Below, piece by piece: positions 14,901-26,988 of a DNA stretch of 64,000 nucleotides. How positions within the stretch are numbered: position 1 is the stretch's first letter; each line of letters opens with the position of its first letter. This DNA is from Liolophura sinensis (lineage: Eukaryota; Mollusca; Polyplacophora; Chitonida; Chitonidae). A program made the position numbers and the translations under genes. The stretch lies in the NCBI RefSeq assembly GCF_032854445.1, contig NC_088295.1, positions 42,211,385 through 42,275,384 on the forward strand, given 5' to 3'. Below the pieces are notes generated by a model, which saw only the letters and a program-made list of their open reading frames with translations, did not search any database and was not told the DNA's origin.

Positions 14901-17385
14901 TAAGGGTTGGGTGTCATGAGCTAAAAGGGTCTTCTCAAATGGGTTGTTATACCACAAGGTTATTTCATTGGTTCCTCTACTTCTATGTCTTACGATTTGT
15001 TATCCAATCGTTTTAATCGCGATTATCGAGTTCTAGTCGCAACTATAAAGAAGACAGTGGAAATCCATGTTCCCCCAGCATACAATGGGTTGTTTAGTTT
15101 GTGTATATTGGTAGTACGAGCGTTATAGAGACATTTACCTGGCCACACATTCTGAAAATATACAACGAGACGAATCGTACAAAGGGTGGCTTTTAGAATA
15201 TACCTCTAATGAGATCATCTCAATGTCACGAGCTTAACACCAAGGCAAGTCCTGAGTCAATTTTTGTGCTTCAATTAATAAACATTTAAGAATCCAAGAA
15301 CCTTATTTAAGACATACAGAGCATTCTATTTAATTTGGGAAATTAGCTGAGCAAGGCATGACAATTTGAATAACATTTGAACAATCTTGAATGGCGAATT
15401 AAACACATGCACAATACGGACTATAAATACCACCTTATGTTTAACATACTGAAAAGAATAGTAAACTTAGTAGCTTATGAGTATTTCACACAGCCGTTAT
15501 ATCGGTGTATTAGTTGATGGGCCACGAGGGTGTAATAGATATCTGTGTATGACTGACATCCGAATCTCGTGGAAAATAGTCGTTGTATACAAGCAATCGG
15601 TCTCAAATCAGTCGTACCGGTAGACGACAAAACAGTTAAGACGCATCAACCATGGGCGATTTGTCGTAAGGAAATGAAACCAACTCTATTTCACACGATT
15701 TGTAGCATTTCACAAATCGCATCATGTGCATGTGGCGGACAAAGTAAGACTTGGTCCCTTTCATTCCACTGAATTCATTCAATTGAATTCGAAGCGTTTA
15801 TACGACAAATCACAAAGTGATGCACTCTATGCATGAACATTAACTGGGAATGAGCAACAAGAGAGCTAGTTTTAAAATGTCGTCCAAATTTAAGTCGTTA
15901 CGACATGTGGTGGGGTCCATACAACACAAATAAACGTAACATTACTTTTATATTAATATATCAAAATTTTATGCCTTTAACAGTTTCTTTCGGGTGTTTT
16001 GGAACATCTATAATCAAAAATCTTTTCACTCAACAACAAAATATCTCATGTAGACTAACCCGAATCCCCAAATTCATTCCACTTGCATGGAAATATAAGC
16101 AACCATTTGTTTTCACTCAATGCTTGAAGCAACATAATGGAAAATTTAGGAGCAATTCAAATTTTCTTGTGGGTTGTATGTAAATTCGGCACGAAATACA
16201 TGAGTGTGTGAACCCATTTGTACATCGAAAGCTTTTGCAGCAAATCATTTTGTAAAACACACATGGCTGGTAAGAAGTACATGGTGAAAAGAGAACAAAA
16301 GTTCGACTGACCACAACACTACACAATTTCTTCAAACAATACAGAGAGAAATATGTTAAACAATCTTTGGCCATTCGCTACAAAAGAGACATGCTCAATA
16401 CTTTCGTCTTGGGCCCCAATGGCTTGCTTGGCATTGTCACAAAACGCCGCTATGCAAACGTGGACACGCTGCAATGAACCAAAGGTTCTTTAAGTATTCT
16501 ACTTCACTAAATCTGTTACTGAGGCAACCAGGCATTGCCATATATGTTTGTAGAATTTGGATTTTCGACTCTTTACTTACGTTAAGTCAACATCTCTTTA
16601 AATAGCACTAATCCTCTTAGGCCTAATACACATCTGTTAAACAATCAAATAGAGGAAACAAAACTTTTTGCTTGTGATCCCCTCTTAACAAATACTTCAA
16701 CTTGAACTTAAACAATGACCAGTTATTCTCCTCACCTCGCTGGTCCAAAACGGAAAGGCAGCTAAGTTAACAGGAAATTTAAAGAATGTAACTAAGCCAC
16801 GCTGCACCAACGAACCATCAATTCCTTTTGCGGTTACAACCACAGCTGATATTCTCTCTTTCTTGAGGACCACAGCTTGTGCTTTCTATTACAAGGGGTA
16901 GTCGAAGTTTTCTGTATATTGGCACAAAAACTGAGTTATTCCACTATAACTGTAAGTACATGTAATTACATACAGAACAGCAATATCTAAGTACCATTCT
17001 CATCCTTCTCACATCAACCATTCCCACATATGAAATGAGAAGAATGCAGTATATAGTCAGTTATACTTGGGTGAAACGGGTTCCAGAAAAGAGATTTCTG
17101 TGGTAAATGATGAGATCAGAATAGTGGGTAATTCAAAGATTTTAGTTACACAAATTATGCAAGAACATATTCTGCATTCGGAATACAAAAGAAGCCGTAA
17201 ATAGTAGAACTGTTGGGTATATCCCAGCTCTGCTTTGTAATCATTAAAATGGAAAAATGTCTTTTAACACTTAATGAGAACAAATAATATGGGTGAGTCT
17301 ATCACCAGCGGACTGGGTTATTCCCAGTCACTTGCAGTTGCCGATTCAGTTTTTGTCGGAGGATATTTATACCATAACTAAATCC
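11990..17385. other. Intergenic, no recognised gene
   Basis: AT-rich sequence with many short open frames that match no family. It includes a 26-bp direct repeat (12060-12085 and 12311-12336) and the CTACCTCG-type palindromic array at 13518-13612. A plus-strand GTGAGT donor at 12474 closes a short open segment from about 12411 (acceptor TTGCATGTGTAG), which is a weak exon candidate. Confidence 0.45.
13518..13612. repeat. Degenerate GCTACCTCG/TTACCTCG array with inverted copy
   Basis: About eight diverged copies of an ~10-bp word (CGCTACCTCG, CGTTACCTGG, CGCTACGTCG, CGTTACCTCG). The first 11 bases, GCGAGGTAGCG (13518-13528), are the reverse complement of a later unit, so the array can fold back. 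It is much more GC-rich than its surroundings. Confidence 0.75.
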
Positions 17386-17390
17386 AGGAG

Positions 17391-17396
17391 TTTAAT
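17391..17396 (-). terminator. Possible polyadenylation signal of the GPCR gene
   Basis: ATTAAA on the minus strand, about 365 nt after the GPCR stop codon. It is the only AATAAA-like hexamer I noticed in that interval; a longer 3' UTR is possible. Confidence 0.25.
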
Positions 17397-17760
17397 AGTA
17401 CACGTTTATGGTTTCTACTCGTAAGAAAAGTTACCAACTTACACAATGTCAAGCAGTACATCCTAAAATATACGCACTTTACACTGTTTCTATAACATAT
17501 ATGAAATTTCTCCAAGAATAATCCTTCAAACTTTGGTCCGCTTGGGTCAAACGTCAAACAATTACTAAGAGTAACATCCATCCAAAGTCAAATGTTCACT
17601 CGCAAAAATGTTATGGAGTAATCCATCTGACGTAATCACAGAGTAACTGCGCACGGAGTCCTCAGTCAACCTGTCATTTCAGCTTCACAGGTGTCGTTCT
17701 AGTCAACAGCTGATCAGAATTTCCGTTTTGATTCCCGCGTGAACGAGAATCTCGCTGGCG

Positions 17761-18846
17761 TCATACATTATCGTTGACACGTGTCAGTTCATATGCATGT
17801 GTGTGATTAGAGGTAAAGTTATTAAAACTCAGGCTTTCCGTTTTCACACATCTGAAGAATACTCGCTTAATTAAGACTTTCCGAAAGCGTCGTCCAACGA
17901 ACGTGTAGATGAGAAAGTTCACTGAAGAGTTGAGAACAAAAAGCGTGTTGCTCACAGCCAAGAGTTTGAGGAAAACGGGAAAGGAGAAAATTTCGAACTG
18001 CGCAATTAATCCAGGTGTTTGGCAGATAATGAAAACCACAACGATTAGGACCAAAACGAGACTCAAATTTGCCTCGTCATCGTTCTGGATGTTTGTCCCG
18101 CGACGACGTCGTGCCATGCGCATTAGCTCCATGATGATGAGAATGTTAAGCACAAACAAAGCAGTCAAAGGAATAACAAACATAACAATCACGTACATCC
18201 ACACTTGGAACGCAACTTTGTAACCGTCGGTTTTCCCGAAATCTGTCGTGTACAGTTCGTAACAGTCGCCTTCGGCGCACTTCCTGGACGCAGTCGCAAA
18301 AATTCTGGGCAAGTTATAAAAGATGGAGAAAGCCGTGACCAAGCCGATGACGATAAGAGTGGTCCTATTCGTGGTAATCCTAGGGGCTATGAATGGATGG
18401 CAGATAGCGATGTAACGCTCCACCGATACCGACACCGTGATCCAGACATTACAGGTCTGTACGGCCATCGTCGCATAGTTCAGGTAGGTAAAGATCAGCG
18501 GGTAGACGACATCTTTGTAATACTTGAAGTCGGCCGAAATTTCCGCTATGCTGAACGGAGTAAGAACGGCTACAGCCACTAGCAGGATACTAGAATCCGT
18601 GATCACCAGGGCACGCAGGTAGTATATAGTTGTGGAGCGCATTTCTCGTCGAAACAGAACAAACATCGTGAGAGTGTTGCCGACAAAGCCGAAGCTCGCG
18701 ATAAAAGGGACCAGGATTCCCCAGAAGATGAATTGTAGGTACATGCCTTCCCGGACTTCCTCGCTGGTCGTCGCGTCATCATTGATGAAGGAATCGCCGT
18801 ACGACAGGTTCACCCTGAAGTTAACCTCGTCCTTGACCACTACCAT
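17761..18846 (-). CDS. Class A G-protein-coupled receptor, FMRFamide/neuropeptide-receptor-like
   Basis: A 361-residue seven-helix receptor in one exon, expected in the plasma membrane. The ATG at 18846 is the first in frame; an in-frame stop lies at 18874-18876. Counted from that Met: N-glycosylation site N13; TM1 ~38-65 with GN57TL; TM2 with D84; TM3 ending E143-R144-Y145 (ERY in place of DRY) followed by IAICHP; TM4 ~163-183 ending YNLPRIF; TM5 ~212-240; TM6 with C275-Q-T-P278 (CQTP in place of CWxP); TM7 with NSSVNFLIY, where N310 to Y314 replaces NPxxY; basic helix 8 and a short Ser/Asn-rich tail. YNLPR, CQTP and NSSVNFLIY are typical of the FMRFamide-receptor-like branch expanded in lophotrochozoans. 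Odd points: no cysteine at the usual TM3 position (F119 there), no tryptophan in TM4, and only C190 and C195 in the second extracellular loop. The ligand cannot be told from sequence. Confidence 0.95.
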   Translation of the reverse strand: MVVVKDEVNFRVNLSYGDSFINDDATTSEEVREGMYLQFIFWGILVPFIASFGFVGNTLTMFVLFRREMRSTTIYYLRALVITDSSILLVAVAVLTPFSIAEISADFKYYKDVVYPLIFTYLNYATMAVQTCNVWITVSVSVERYIAICHPFIAPRITTNRTTLIVIGLVTAFSIFYNLPRIFATASRKCAEGDCYELYTTDFGKTDGYKVAFQVWMYVIVMFVIPLTALFVLNILIIMELMRMARRRRGTNIQNDDEANLSLVLVLIVVVFIICQTPGLIAQFEIFSFPVFLKLLAVSNTLFVLNSSVNFLIYTFVGRRFRKVLIKRVFFRCVKTESLSFNNFTSNHTHAYELTRVNDNV

Positions 18847-18870
18847 CTTCTCCACAAGTGACCTTGACCT
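18847..18870 (-). other. 3' splice site and 5'-UTR end of GPCR exon
   Basis: Reading minus toward the ATG: GCTGAT (branch-like), a pyrimidine-rich stretch, then TTGTTGTGATATAG with AG at 18870-18869, then 22 nt to the ATG. This fits an intron in the 5' UTR, as is common for receptors with a single coding exon. A GTAAGTAA donor at 19567 (exon end 19568) is one possible partner. The exon start also reads AGGTCAAGGTCA, a nuclear-receptor-type half-site repeat, probably by coincidence. Confidence 0.45.
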
Positions 18871-19284
18871 ATATCACAACAAAGGAGTTGTTGGAAACAA
18901 ATCAGCTGAAGTCATGAAGGTTTCAGTAATGCCATGACGCCGTCGAGTTTAAACCTCAGGTATCTATGCCCGTATCTGAAGAAAGAAAAATAAGATACGC
19001 ACTTGTGAATATTAGATAATAATAACAACAACAAAAATAATCTTTATAACTGCATTATACCTAGTCAGATATTAGTACAAAATTATAGGGAAATGCAACA
19101 ATAAAGGTTTGCGCTGGATGAGAACGGTGCATGTAGACAAGTCATAGTAAGACAACTTTGTCTCGTCGAGATATCGCTGGAATGAAAATATGACCTCTCG
19201 CCAGAAAACCTTGGTCCTTTTCTGCAAAAATGATCTCACTCATACCCTGCAATATCTGGTTTCAGTCTTAAGAAACAGTTGCTT

Positions 19285-19415
19285 TTGCACGAGATTATAT
19301 TGCTACATATAACATACATATTCTATTAATTCAACACAAAGACTCTATTAAACTGACAGGACATTATTCTGAACATAACACAGTATTATGTTAGAACACA
19401 TTCTAGTATCACTCA
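19285..19415. mobile_element. MITE-like element, diverged copy
   Basis: Shares blocks in the same order with the element at 57075-57239: ATTAATTCAACA, then ACACAGTATTATGTTA, then an end reading ATTCTAGTATCACTCA. The left terminal repeat is decayed. No coding capacity. Confidence 0.6.
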
Positions 19416-20280
19416 GACGACTTTTTGCTAAAAATAACAGATTAATTTTTTGAGTGTAGGAGCCCCAGGTTAAAAAATGCATGTAGGATGTTAAAATATG
19501 ATCAACCGACAATTAGCGCTGATTAGTCGCCGTGAAAAACTCTAAACTGTGTGTCTTGGTTACTTACATCGCGGTAAAACTAAAACAGCACTGCACTTTA
19601 AAAATGAACGCTGCACGAATATCTTTAATGCAAATATAACCGAATGTTGTCGAAAATGCTTCTCTTTAAGTATTATTAGGCGTGTGTATGGGCTTAAGCA
19701 AGGAAATTTCCGATCAGTTTCAAATATATTTACCCAGATATATTACAGACAATAGTTTTGGGATCAGCAGCCTCCAGCTCGTAACCACCAAATCCAGTCT
19801 TTACTTATCACAAATTAAGGTCTAGGACATCATGTTTTTATCTCTAGTTTATTTCTACACTAATGATACTTTTGTGATATTGTTTTTTTTTTGATGACCA
19901 AGTAGAGAGTGGTTCGCACATAGTGTGGAATATTCCACACGCCAGAGCAGTTATGTTTCTTAGATGAGTATAAGCTACTCCGGGGTGTTTCTAGCTAAGG
20001 TATTATGACTACTTTCCACGGAGAAAATAAGAGATAATCCACATCACTGACTGTAGACTTAAATATACCAGAACATCACAGTGAGGTGTCGAGGTAATAC
20101 ATCACACGCTAACCAGCATTTCAGAAATAAAATAATTCTGCACCTTTCAGTAAAGTTTACTATCTCAACCGAACTGCAATGTAGGAATACAAAATATTGT
20201 ACGTTTCAATATGTGCAAAGTCGACTGAATTGTTGGCAATATCATATTTGTATCATATTCTTTTGAAACATTCTGTACAA

Positions 20281-20435
20281 GGTTGGGTAAAACTACCACC
20301 TTTGACAGCTACCACCCGAGATATTTGTCCACCTGTTTGTATGTTTAAGGACTCACATACAACTGACCTGTCTGGGGTTGGGATTGAATCATCACCTTAT
20401 CTGTGCCAGAGACAAACAAGTTAACCGCGCTGCAA
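20281..20435 (-). mobile_element. tRNA-headed SINE, old copy
   Basis: On the minus strand, GCGCGGTTAACTTGT resembles a tRNA A-box region and GATTCAATCCC a B box about 45 nt later. The body then continues to GGTGGTAGTTTTACCCAACC. The pattern is that of a tRNA-derived SINE of a type different from A and B. Confidence 0.5.
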
Positions 20436-21935
20436 CATTTAAAACGTAATAATCATTGGACTGTAACAAACGAGATGGTCAAAGCGAGATACATTCTGAG
20501 TGTAGGAAATTAAATTACATCTAATGTATGCTCTAGCGATGACTTCAATTGCTGCTACAATATTGATTTATCGCAAAAACAAATTGTACATGAAGTCGAA
20601 GCAATCTCCGGACTTGCAGATGTGCAAAAGTGCAGCAGTATTTTACGCGGTTATTGAGCTACTTTGTCATTTCAACGATAGCACCCCAACTGGCATAGTT
20701 CAGCAACTACCACAGATAAAAGTCACAGCTTCTGGAGGGAACTGGGCAGCAACAATGATAAAAAGTGTCAACTCTCACGATTACCTCAGAATGTCTTCAT
20801 GATAAATGGGTTAGCTGTCATGATACCAAGTCATGATGCATTACGTTAGAAATTCAACTCCTTGATAACTATGAATGATCACCCCAGGTAACAAATTTCA
20901 GCTTATAATCACCACTTGCCTTTTTTCTACTCTGAGGTCATTCATTCCCATCAGGTTCAATACGAGCCAGTTTATCATATGATTATACGAACCCGAATCC
21001 GAAGACCACTATTCAACCTTGACCTGGTTTCTGAGTTGGAATCTAGATCAGGCTGAATTGATCAGTTATTTGGTGACATGCTGTCGATTTAGTTGGATTT
21101 TGTTCGATTTCTTCCGTTTCTATAATTCTGAATATCCTTGTATGTGTGAAGCACTCTTAATAACACCCATCACACATCATCAAGAAACTCATTTCTACTG
21201 GGAAACTCATCAAGCCTATGTAAAAGCTCTGTTCAGAACTTCACTTATCCTGAGATTTTGAAGCAACTCTAACTTCAGTAGGATACACTTACGTGTTGCA
21301 CATTTGCACTCGCCTAATGGCTATGCCTATCCGATTGATTCAGTATTAATATTCCTTGGACCACACTGCGCGAGTATAAACGTTTAAAAAGGGAGCCCTT
21401 GTCCTATCCCTCCATAAAGCCAAATTTATTTTGCATGACTATGTTTGGGATTAAAACTGGGTTCCAAGCAAGTCAAACGAGCCGATTTCTTGCTCTCGCT
21501 ATACTGGGCTAAATTACAGTATGTGGATATTTCAGGCTCACAAAAAATAAAAGCGTCATGAATTTAGGCTGACCCAAATATCAGGTTCATTTAAGCGTTA
21601 AGCTCATTGTATACTCCCTAATATAGGAGATGAGTTTCTACAGGACCTTAAATCAAGCCTCCAGTCGCCATCATCATCAGAGACAGCACTAATAACGGCT
21701 GTTCAAACGGTACCATGTTTGATTCAAGGCTTGCTTTAGTTCAACGCTAAGTTTAGTAATGAGGAATTTGACTTTGGCTATCGTTTTACCGCTTGATTGT
21801 CTGAACTGTGATTTGGATACTTCGCTTAATACTATTACACGAATTGATGGTGCCCAGTTAGAAGCTACCAAGGCGCTTGCTGATTCAGTCTTTTAAAGCA
21901 TTGTTCTGAACTTAGTCCATCGGACCTTGGCCCAA

Positions 21936-22098
21936 GAGTTCGCGATCTCGAATCCATCTCTAGCTGATCTGGCTGCCCGATTTAAGCGAGGCGGTTTATC
22001 AGGTATCTGTCGATGGGTGGTGGTTTTCTCCAGACCGTGCCTAAATTGTTTCCTTCAACCATAAACCTGGCCGCTGTCCTTTAAGTGCAAATAAAGGG
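21936..22098 (+). mobile_element. SINE family A, old near-full-length copy
   Basis: B-box-like CTCGAATCCA near 21950, then the family body: GGCGGTTTATCAGGTATCTG, GTGGTGGTTTTCTCCAGACC, GTTTCCTTCAACCATAA and GGCCGCTGTC, ending TTTAAGTGCAAATAAA. Plus orientation, strongly diverged. Confidence 0.65.
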
Positions 22099-23047
22099 TA
22101 AAATCACTTGCAATCAGAACGAGTACTCAGTTACGTATCACAGGGCGTGATTAGCACTTTTCTCGACCACACAAGCATACGAGCTGCATTCCACACTAAG
22201 AAGGTCAATGAACACAACTCACACACTTAGCCCCGCAAAGGTCTCATCCCAAATACACGAACTTGTAAAGTACATCTCATCTTTGTACTGAGCAGAAGGG
22301 TGAAAGAGTCGAGGTTAAATAAATTCAGCGAGTGAAAACCCGATGAACAGGGGACTGCCAGACGGCAACTGTGACATCTCATCCCACTGTTTACTTTGTC
22401 AACATAATGATGAATGATAGATATCAACCAGTGTCCTACATTGTGACCTAATTAACGATTTGTGCTGGCCCGTATATCGATGTGTACCTTAGACGATTTA
22501 ATTAATTTCTTCAAACGGTTTTAATTATTTTTCTGATTAAATCCTACGTAGCTATTATAAAAGCACAACAAAGGTGATGCGTTTCCACAACGTGGGAGGA
22601 AGGCCCGTTAAGTATACGGTACACGATCATGGAGCGTAAAATGTGACTACGTGTGAAGGAATCTATTATAAACGCTACGCTACGAAGGTCATCATATACA
22701 GGAGAACACGTGTATGTTTTTGTACATACATTTGTGTATCATTATATGTAGTTATAAGCTACGAGAATATAAAGAGTTTAGCCCAAGCAAATTACAGTAC
22801 AGGACCTAAGTTGGGTGTTTTAAAATGTTCACAGTATACTAGCAAGTGCCATTAATAATGTAATGTTGTACACTGTGTTTCACCATTCTGTCAACTCACT
22901 TAATGAGTTCCTATTCACACCTTCGTTCAGCGATTTAGCTCTATTTGTTTAATGTGATCGGAAGCAATCTAATTCAATTTTACTCCATGTGTTTTTCCTT
23001 CAGGGGTTTGATTTTAATTGAAATGTTGTAATATTAATTATTTTCAG

Positions 23048-23122
23048 TGCAAGCATGCTCTTCTGCATTTACTCTCTTGTGGACATAAACACCGTTCGTT
23101 GCCTAGCAATCATTTGACCACA
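23048..23122 (+). CDS. Unidentified 75-nt exon candidate
   Basis: Bounded by a strong acceptor (TATTAATTATTTTCAG, ending 23047) and a GTAAGTAT donor (23123). It is 75 nt long, a multiple of three, and frame 1 is fully open, giving a Cys/His-rich peptide beginning CKHALLHLLSCGHKH. Only that frame lacks a stop. No partner exons were found, so it may be a cassette exon, a non-coding exon or chance. Confidence 0.2.
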
Positions 23123-23719
23123 GTAAGTATACACAACGAATGGTTATAGAATATAGATACGGATTGAAAAAAATCAAAAATGCCCTGGGGTAAAAATTGA
23201 CATATGTCTGTGTTTCAACAGTTATGTGTGACCAGAAACTAATTATCCCACTGATGTTGACGATAATATCATACTCTTCATCTCATGTTCCTATATGGGT
23301 CCCTCTACTTCATACTTACAGATGGCGCCTGCATTTACTCATACAACTACTCTGTCTAGTTTATTTCTTATAATATCTTACCTTTCCCATCCAAACTGAT
23401 TTTTCTCCCTATATTTAATTTATAACCCCGCCTCCATTCTGTTTACACGTAATGTGACATTCTTCCTCTATATTCCTATTGACGATGTTCGTAAATAAAG
23501 CATTTTACATAATACCAGGATTTTCATATCAAAGTGGCGACGGAAACACAAATAAATATACATGCATATACCAACCATAAAAAGCAGAGGTATATAGACG
23601 TTTGCTGGTATTACTGTGAAAGACGCCCGTGTTTTTATGCTCAAGGTATGCATACGTAATAAAGTCATACAGATCAATGCAGATATCCCTGGTAGTGAAG
23701 GGAATTGCATGCATACATG

Positions 23720-23740
23720 TATATATATATATATATATAC
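23720..23740. repeat. (TA)n microsatellite
   Basis: About ten TA units, preceded by GCATGCATACATG. Confidence 0.85.
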
Positions 23741-26502
23741 CGTTGTACTTCTCCACATTACATGGAACTTCATCAGGGATACGTGCAACGTTACATTTAA
23801 ATTTAAGATATTTATGCGCGATCCCTTAGAGGAAATAATATGTTTCATCAGTGGTTGCATGGAGATGATCCGATATGTTTTTACTGCGCCAAATTCCCCG
23901 CAATATGCCCATGGGCTCTGTGTTGTTCACTATCAACAGAATAATGGCAAATGCTTTAGTCTAACATATCTGCCATCGGCACAGCGTTTTATACAGTCGG
24001 GGCAGATAAAGACTGTCATAAACGCTCGGAAATTCCATGAAATACAAGACGAAGTATTAACTCGTATAACGACTGAAATTATTTCCAGTGTACCTGACTA
24101 AAATCATGAACTCTTTTGTCGTACCTCATTTAACGCCCTTAAAATGAGGAGAGTTTGTGATACGTTAGAATAAAACTAAACGTATCCTTGCTGTAAAATA
24201 ATGGAGTATATACGGCATTGCTGACGGAAGATGTTCAGTATTTGAGCACAGGATGTGGGCTTTGATTAAAGTGACCCTTATACCAGCACTTTGAAACTAG
24301 TACAGAAAACATGCAAAACGCCAAGGTGTCAAAATAAACAAAAATTCTGCCTCACAATTTGTTTCAACCATTATTTGATACCTCTGCGTTCTTTTTATAG
24401 AATATATGCACAATGTTACTCCAACAGGCTCCTAAAACAATTCCAGTAATAAATGATTATAGGCCCGCGTAGTTGCCCAGATTTCAATGATCGAGTTTGT
24501 CTAGTTGTGGCAGGGGTGTAAAGGAACGTAGAATGGCGCGTGCGTTGCAGGAGAGTATGCCAGGTGTTGACGCCAACTAATCAAATCCGATTTCACGCTA
24601 TTTCAACATTACGCAACAGGGTGATCGTTCATTTCCAGTGGCTTCATTCCTGACGTCACTGCACTTTGTTCCACTCACTCTCTCGTGAATGAAAAGTGTT
24701 AAGCACTGGAATAAGTGCGTCACACCTGAAGCTACCATGGCGACGTGCCCTATTTTGATGTGACATCGTGGTTTCAATTTATATTTATACCATTAACGTC
24801 ATGAATTATTCTTTTGCAGTCGTGGCTATTTGTAATGGGTCGGGCGACATCAATAGTTAGTTTCATTTCAGAGTCGTATTACACTTCAAAAACAGAGAAC
24901 TTGACACAACAATTAACCATGAACAATTTAAGATACTACTTTCATCACTGGTCGCTTCTTCAGTTACATGTGGAATTGCCTTTCATGTATAGATAGAGAT
25001 AAACTAATGACAATTCGTTTTCCACTTGCCGGTATCACATACATGATATTTGTCACACTTCAGCAGCATTTGGCAAAACACGACATTTCTTGCTAGTAAT
25101 CAATAAACATAGAGGGCGTGCTGCAATAATATAAGACTTTACACATAGAGTTTTTGTAAACTGCTACCTGATGTATAGTTTGAACACAACACAAGGCTGA
25201 TCACTACACAGAACAGCTCCCTTACCCATGGGACCACAGCTGATGAAGTTTCTCAGGTAAAAGGCGCAGCAACTGAGGGAAATGAAAAAGCTTATAAAAA
25301 CGAGTTATTTTCTAACCGAGGATGGGCTCAAAGCTTCAGACTTGTGTTACAGGTCTGTCTATATAGACAGAGCCTTATGACAAACACTATTTCAGGTTAA
25401 CCTCAACACAACAGATGTCTTACAGTCGATATCAAGCTTATCAAAATATAGGCCAGACCGTATATTTTATAATGCTTCACCTGGAAAATTTCACGCTGAT
25501 TATTTACAGAGAAAAGCTAACTAGGATATTTCTTGAATACACATGTATGCACTTCTGTCTGACCCCCCACAAAGCATTGAAAGGCAGATGAATAACAGAA
25601 AGGTTAGCCGCATTTCAGTGTTTAGAAACGAGTGAGAATTGTCAAGCAATGACTTCAAAGAACGTGCTGAGAAATTACACATCAATGTAAACGTATATAA
25701 CACTGCAGATTTTATTGAGAAATCGAACATTCCGGTGACACTGGTTGGTAAAGATAACAATAATGACAAAAGTTTAAAAGGCTGATTTTAAGTTATAAAT
25801 ACAGGTTAAAAACGCACCGTTCAATGAAACAAGAGTAGGGCTACCTCTATGTAAATGGTTAACAGCCATGATTATCTCAGCAACTGAGTGAGCCTTTTCT
25901 CCGCTAGAAATGGGTCATATGGTTTTCGTATAAAACACTTGTTAAGCCTGTGGCATTTGCTAAAGATACAGGCACAACCTGAGCCACCACTTTGGTATTG
26001 AAAAAAATATACTATGAATGTGATATCTTCTCCTTGCGCGTATGTTATTGCTATACGGATTTCAAGCACTTAAGGTATGCAGAAAATTTTTTCGACCGTG
26101 TATTGACAGCGATATATGACAAAAGGGTCATGCAACAGTGCTATACACATATTTGAGCTAACTCAACCCATGTTTGACGCTTACAGATGCTGTGTAGGGG
26201 GAAACGGTGCATATGGAGAACATTTTCTATGCTCTATATAATTAAGTTTTTTTTTTTAACTTTGACTGAATTGTTTTAAAACTGTGGTCATTATCATTAC
26301 TAGTACACCTTCAGGATCAATTGTCTACAGTGCTTATATCACAGTTTACTATCTGTTCTGTTATTATTGTTCATATTTTTGTCCACTCTTATGAGCTCTG
26401 GAAATTGGCCATTGGCCTAGATGAGCTTGACTAAATAAGCTTGACTAAACTAAACCGTTCCGTATCAATGCGGTCGTATCTCATTTTACTCTTCCTGTAA
26501 TC

Positions 26503-26640
26503 ATTGGTGTTTAACGCTGTATTTAAGAATTTTTCACTCATATGACAGCATTAACATGGTACCACGAGTACCCGGGAAAAACCATAGATCCCCGCCAGGT
26601 ATCTCAATAACTTCTTGATTGGAGAGCATGCGACCTCATT
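26503..26640 (-). mobile_element. SINE family A, diverged copy
   Basis: ATTGGTGTTTAACGCTGTAT followed by CACTCATATGACAGCATTAA and, further on, CCCGCCAGGTATCTCAATAA, the order of the family body on the minus strand. Confidence 0.6.
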
Positions 26641-26929
26641 AGCCATAAGCCTGATGGTGGTTCAGTGCAACCATCTGTACTCTCTTTGAGGTGATGCTAT
26701 ATCTTAACCATATGATCCGGCGAGGCCCCGAAAAGAATGGGTAAAGAGGCTTACGCGTCACACTGGCAATATTACACGTGGCAAGAACATGCTAGAACCA
26801 GGGGACAGTTATGGCTTTAGACATGAGAATGACAATACGCTAAGGACGAGTAAAACATGTAACGAAGGCGTAGATATTAAATTCGTTTTTTAACAAACAG
26901 AAACTTTGTAAGAATGGTACAAGGCTTAC

Positions 26930-26988
26930 CTTAAAGACATGTCGCCTCGTTACGTCTGAATGTGTCTCTTGGGTTGTCATTATCTACA
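26930..26988 (-). CDS. Candidate first coding exon, protein unknown
   Basis: On the minus strand a strong acceptor (GGTGCCTTTCTCTTTTAG, AG at 26990-26989) is followed by 59 nt ending in an AAG|GTAAGC donor (26929). The exon contains an ATG at 26980 that opens 17 codons to the donor, MTTQETHSDVTRRHVFK, leaving the frame in phase 0. An in-frame TAG lies just before. The polar, charged peptide resembles a cytosolic N-terminus, but 17 residues cannot identify a family. No downstream exon was recognised between here and the GPCR. Confidence 0.25.

Larger units (their letters stand above)
18950..23040. other. GPCR upstream intergenic region
   Basis: No recognised coding sequence. Contains the MITE-like and SINE pieces listed separately. 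The promoter of the GPCR gene should lie here, but I see no convincing TATA box or start site. Confidence 0.45.

Noticed and set aside
18847-18855. GPCR start three codons upstream at a GTG
   Set aside because: GTG is not a normal initiator in animal nuclear genes; the first ATG is at 18846 and a splice acceptor lies just upstream.
17909-18937. Plus-strand open frames opposite the GPCR (17909-18223, 18205-18582, 18632-18937)
   Set aside because: They are antisense shadows of the receptor coding sequence, Arg/Ser-rich as expected from reverse reading, with no family match.
23616-24101. 161-codon plus frame
   Set aside because: Runs through a TA microsatellite (IYIYIYT run) and has no recognisable domain.
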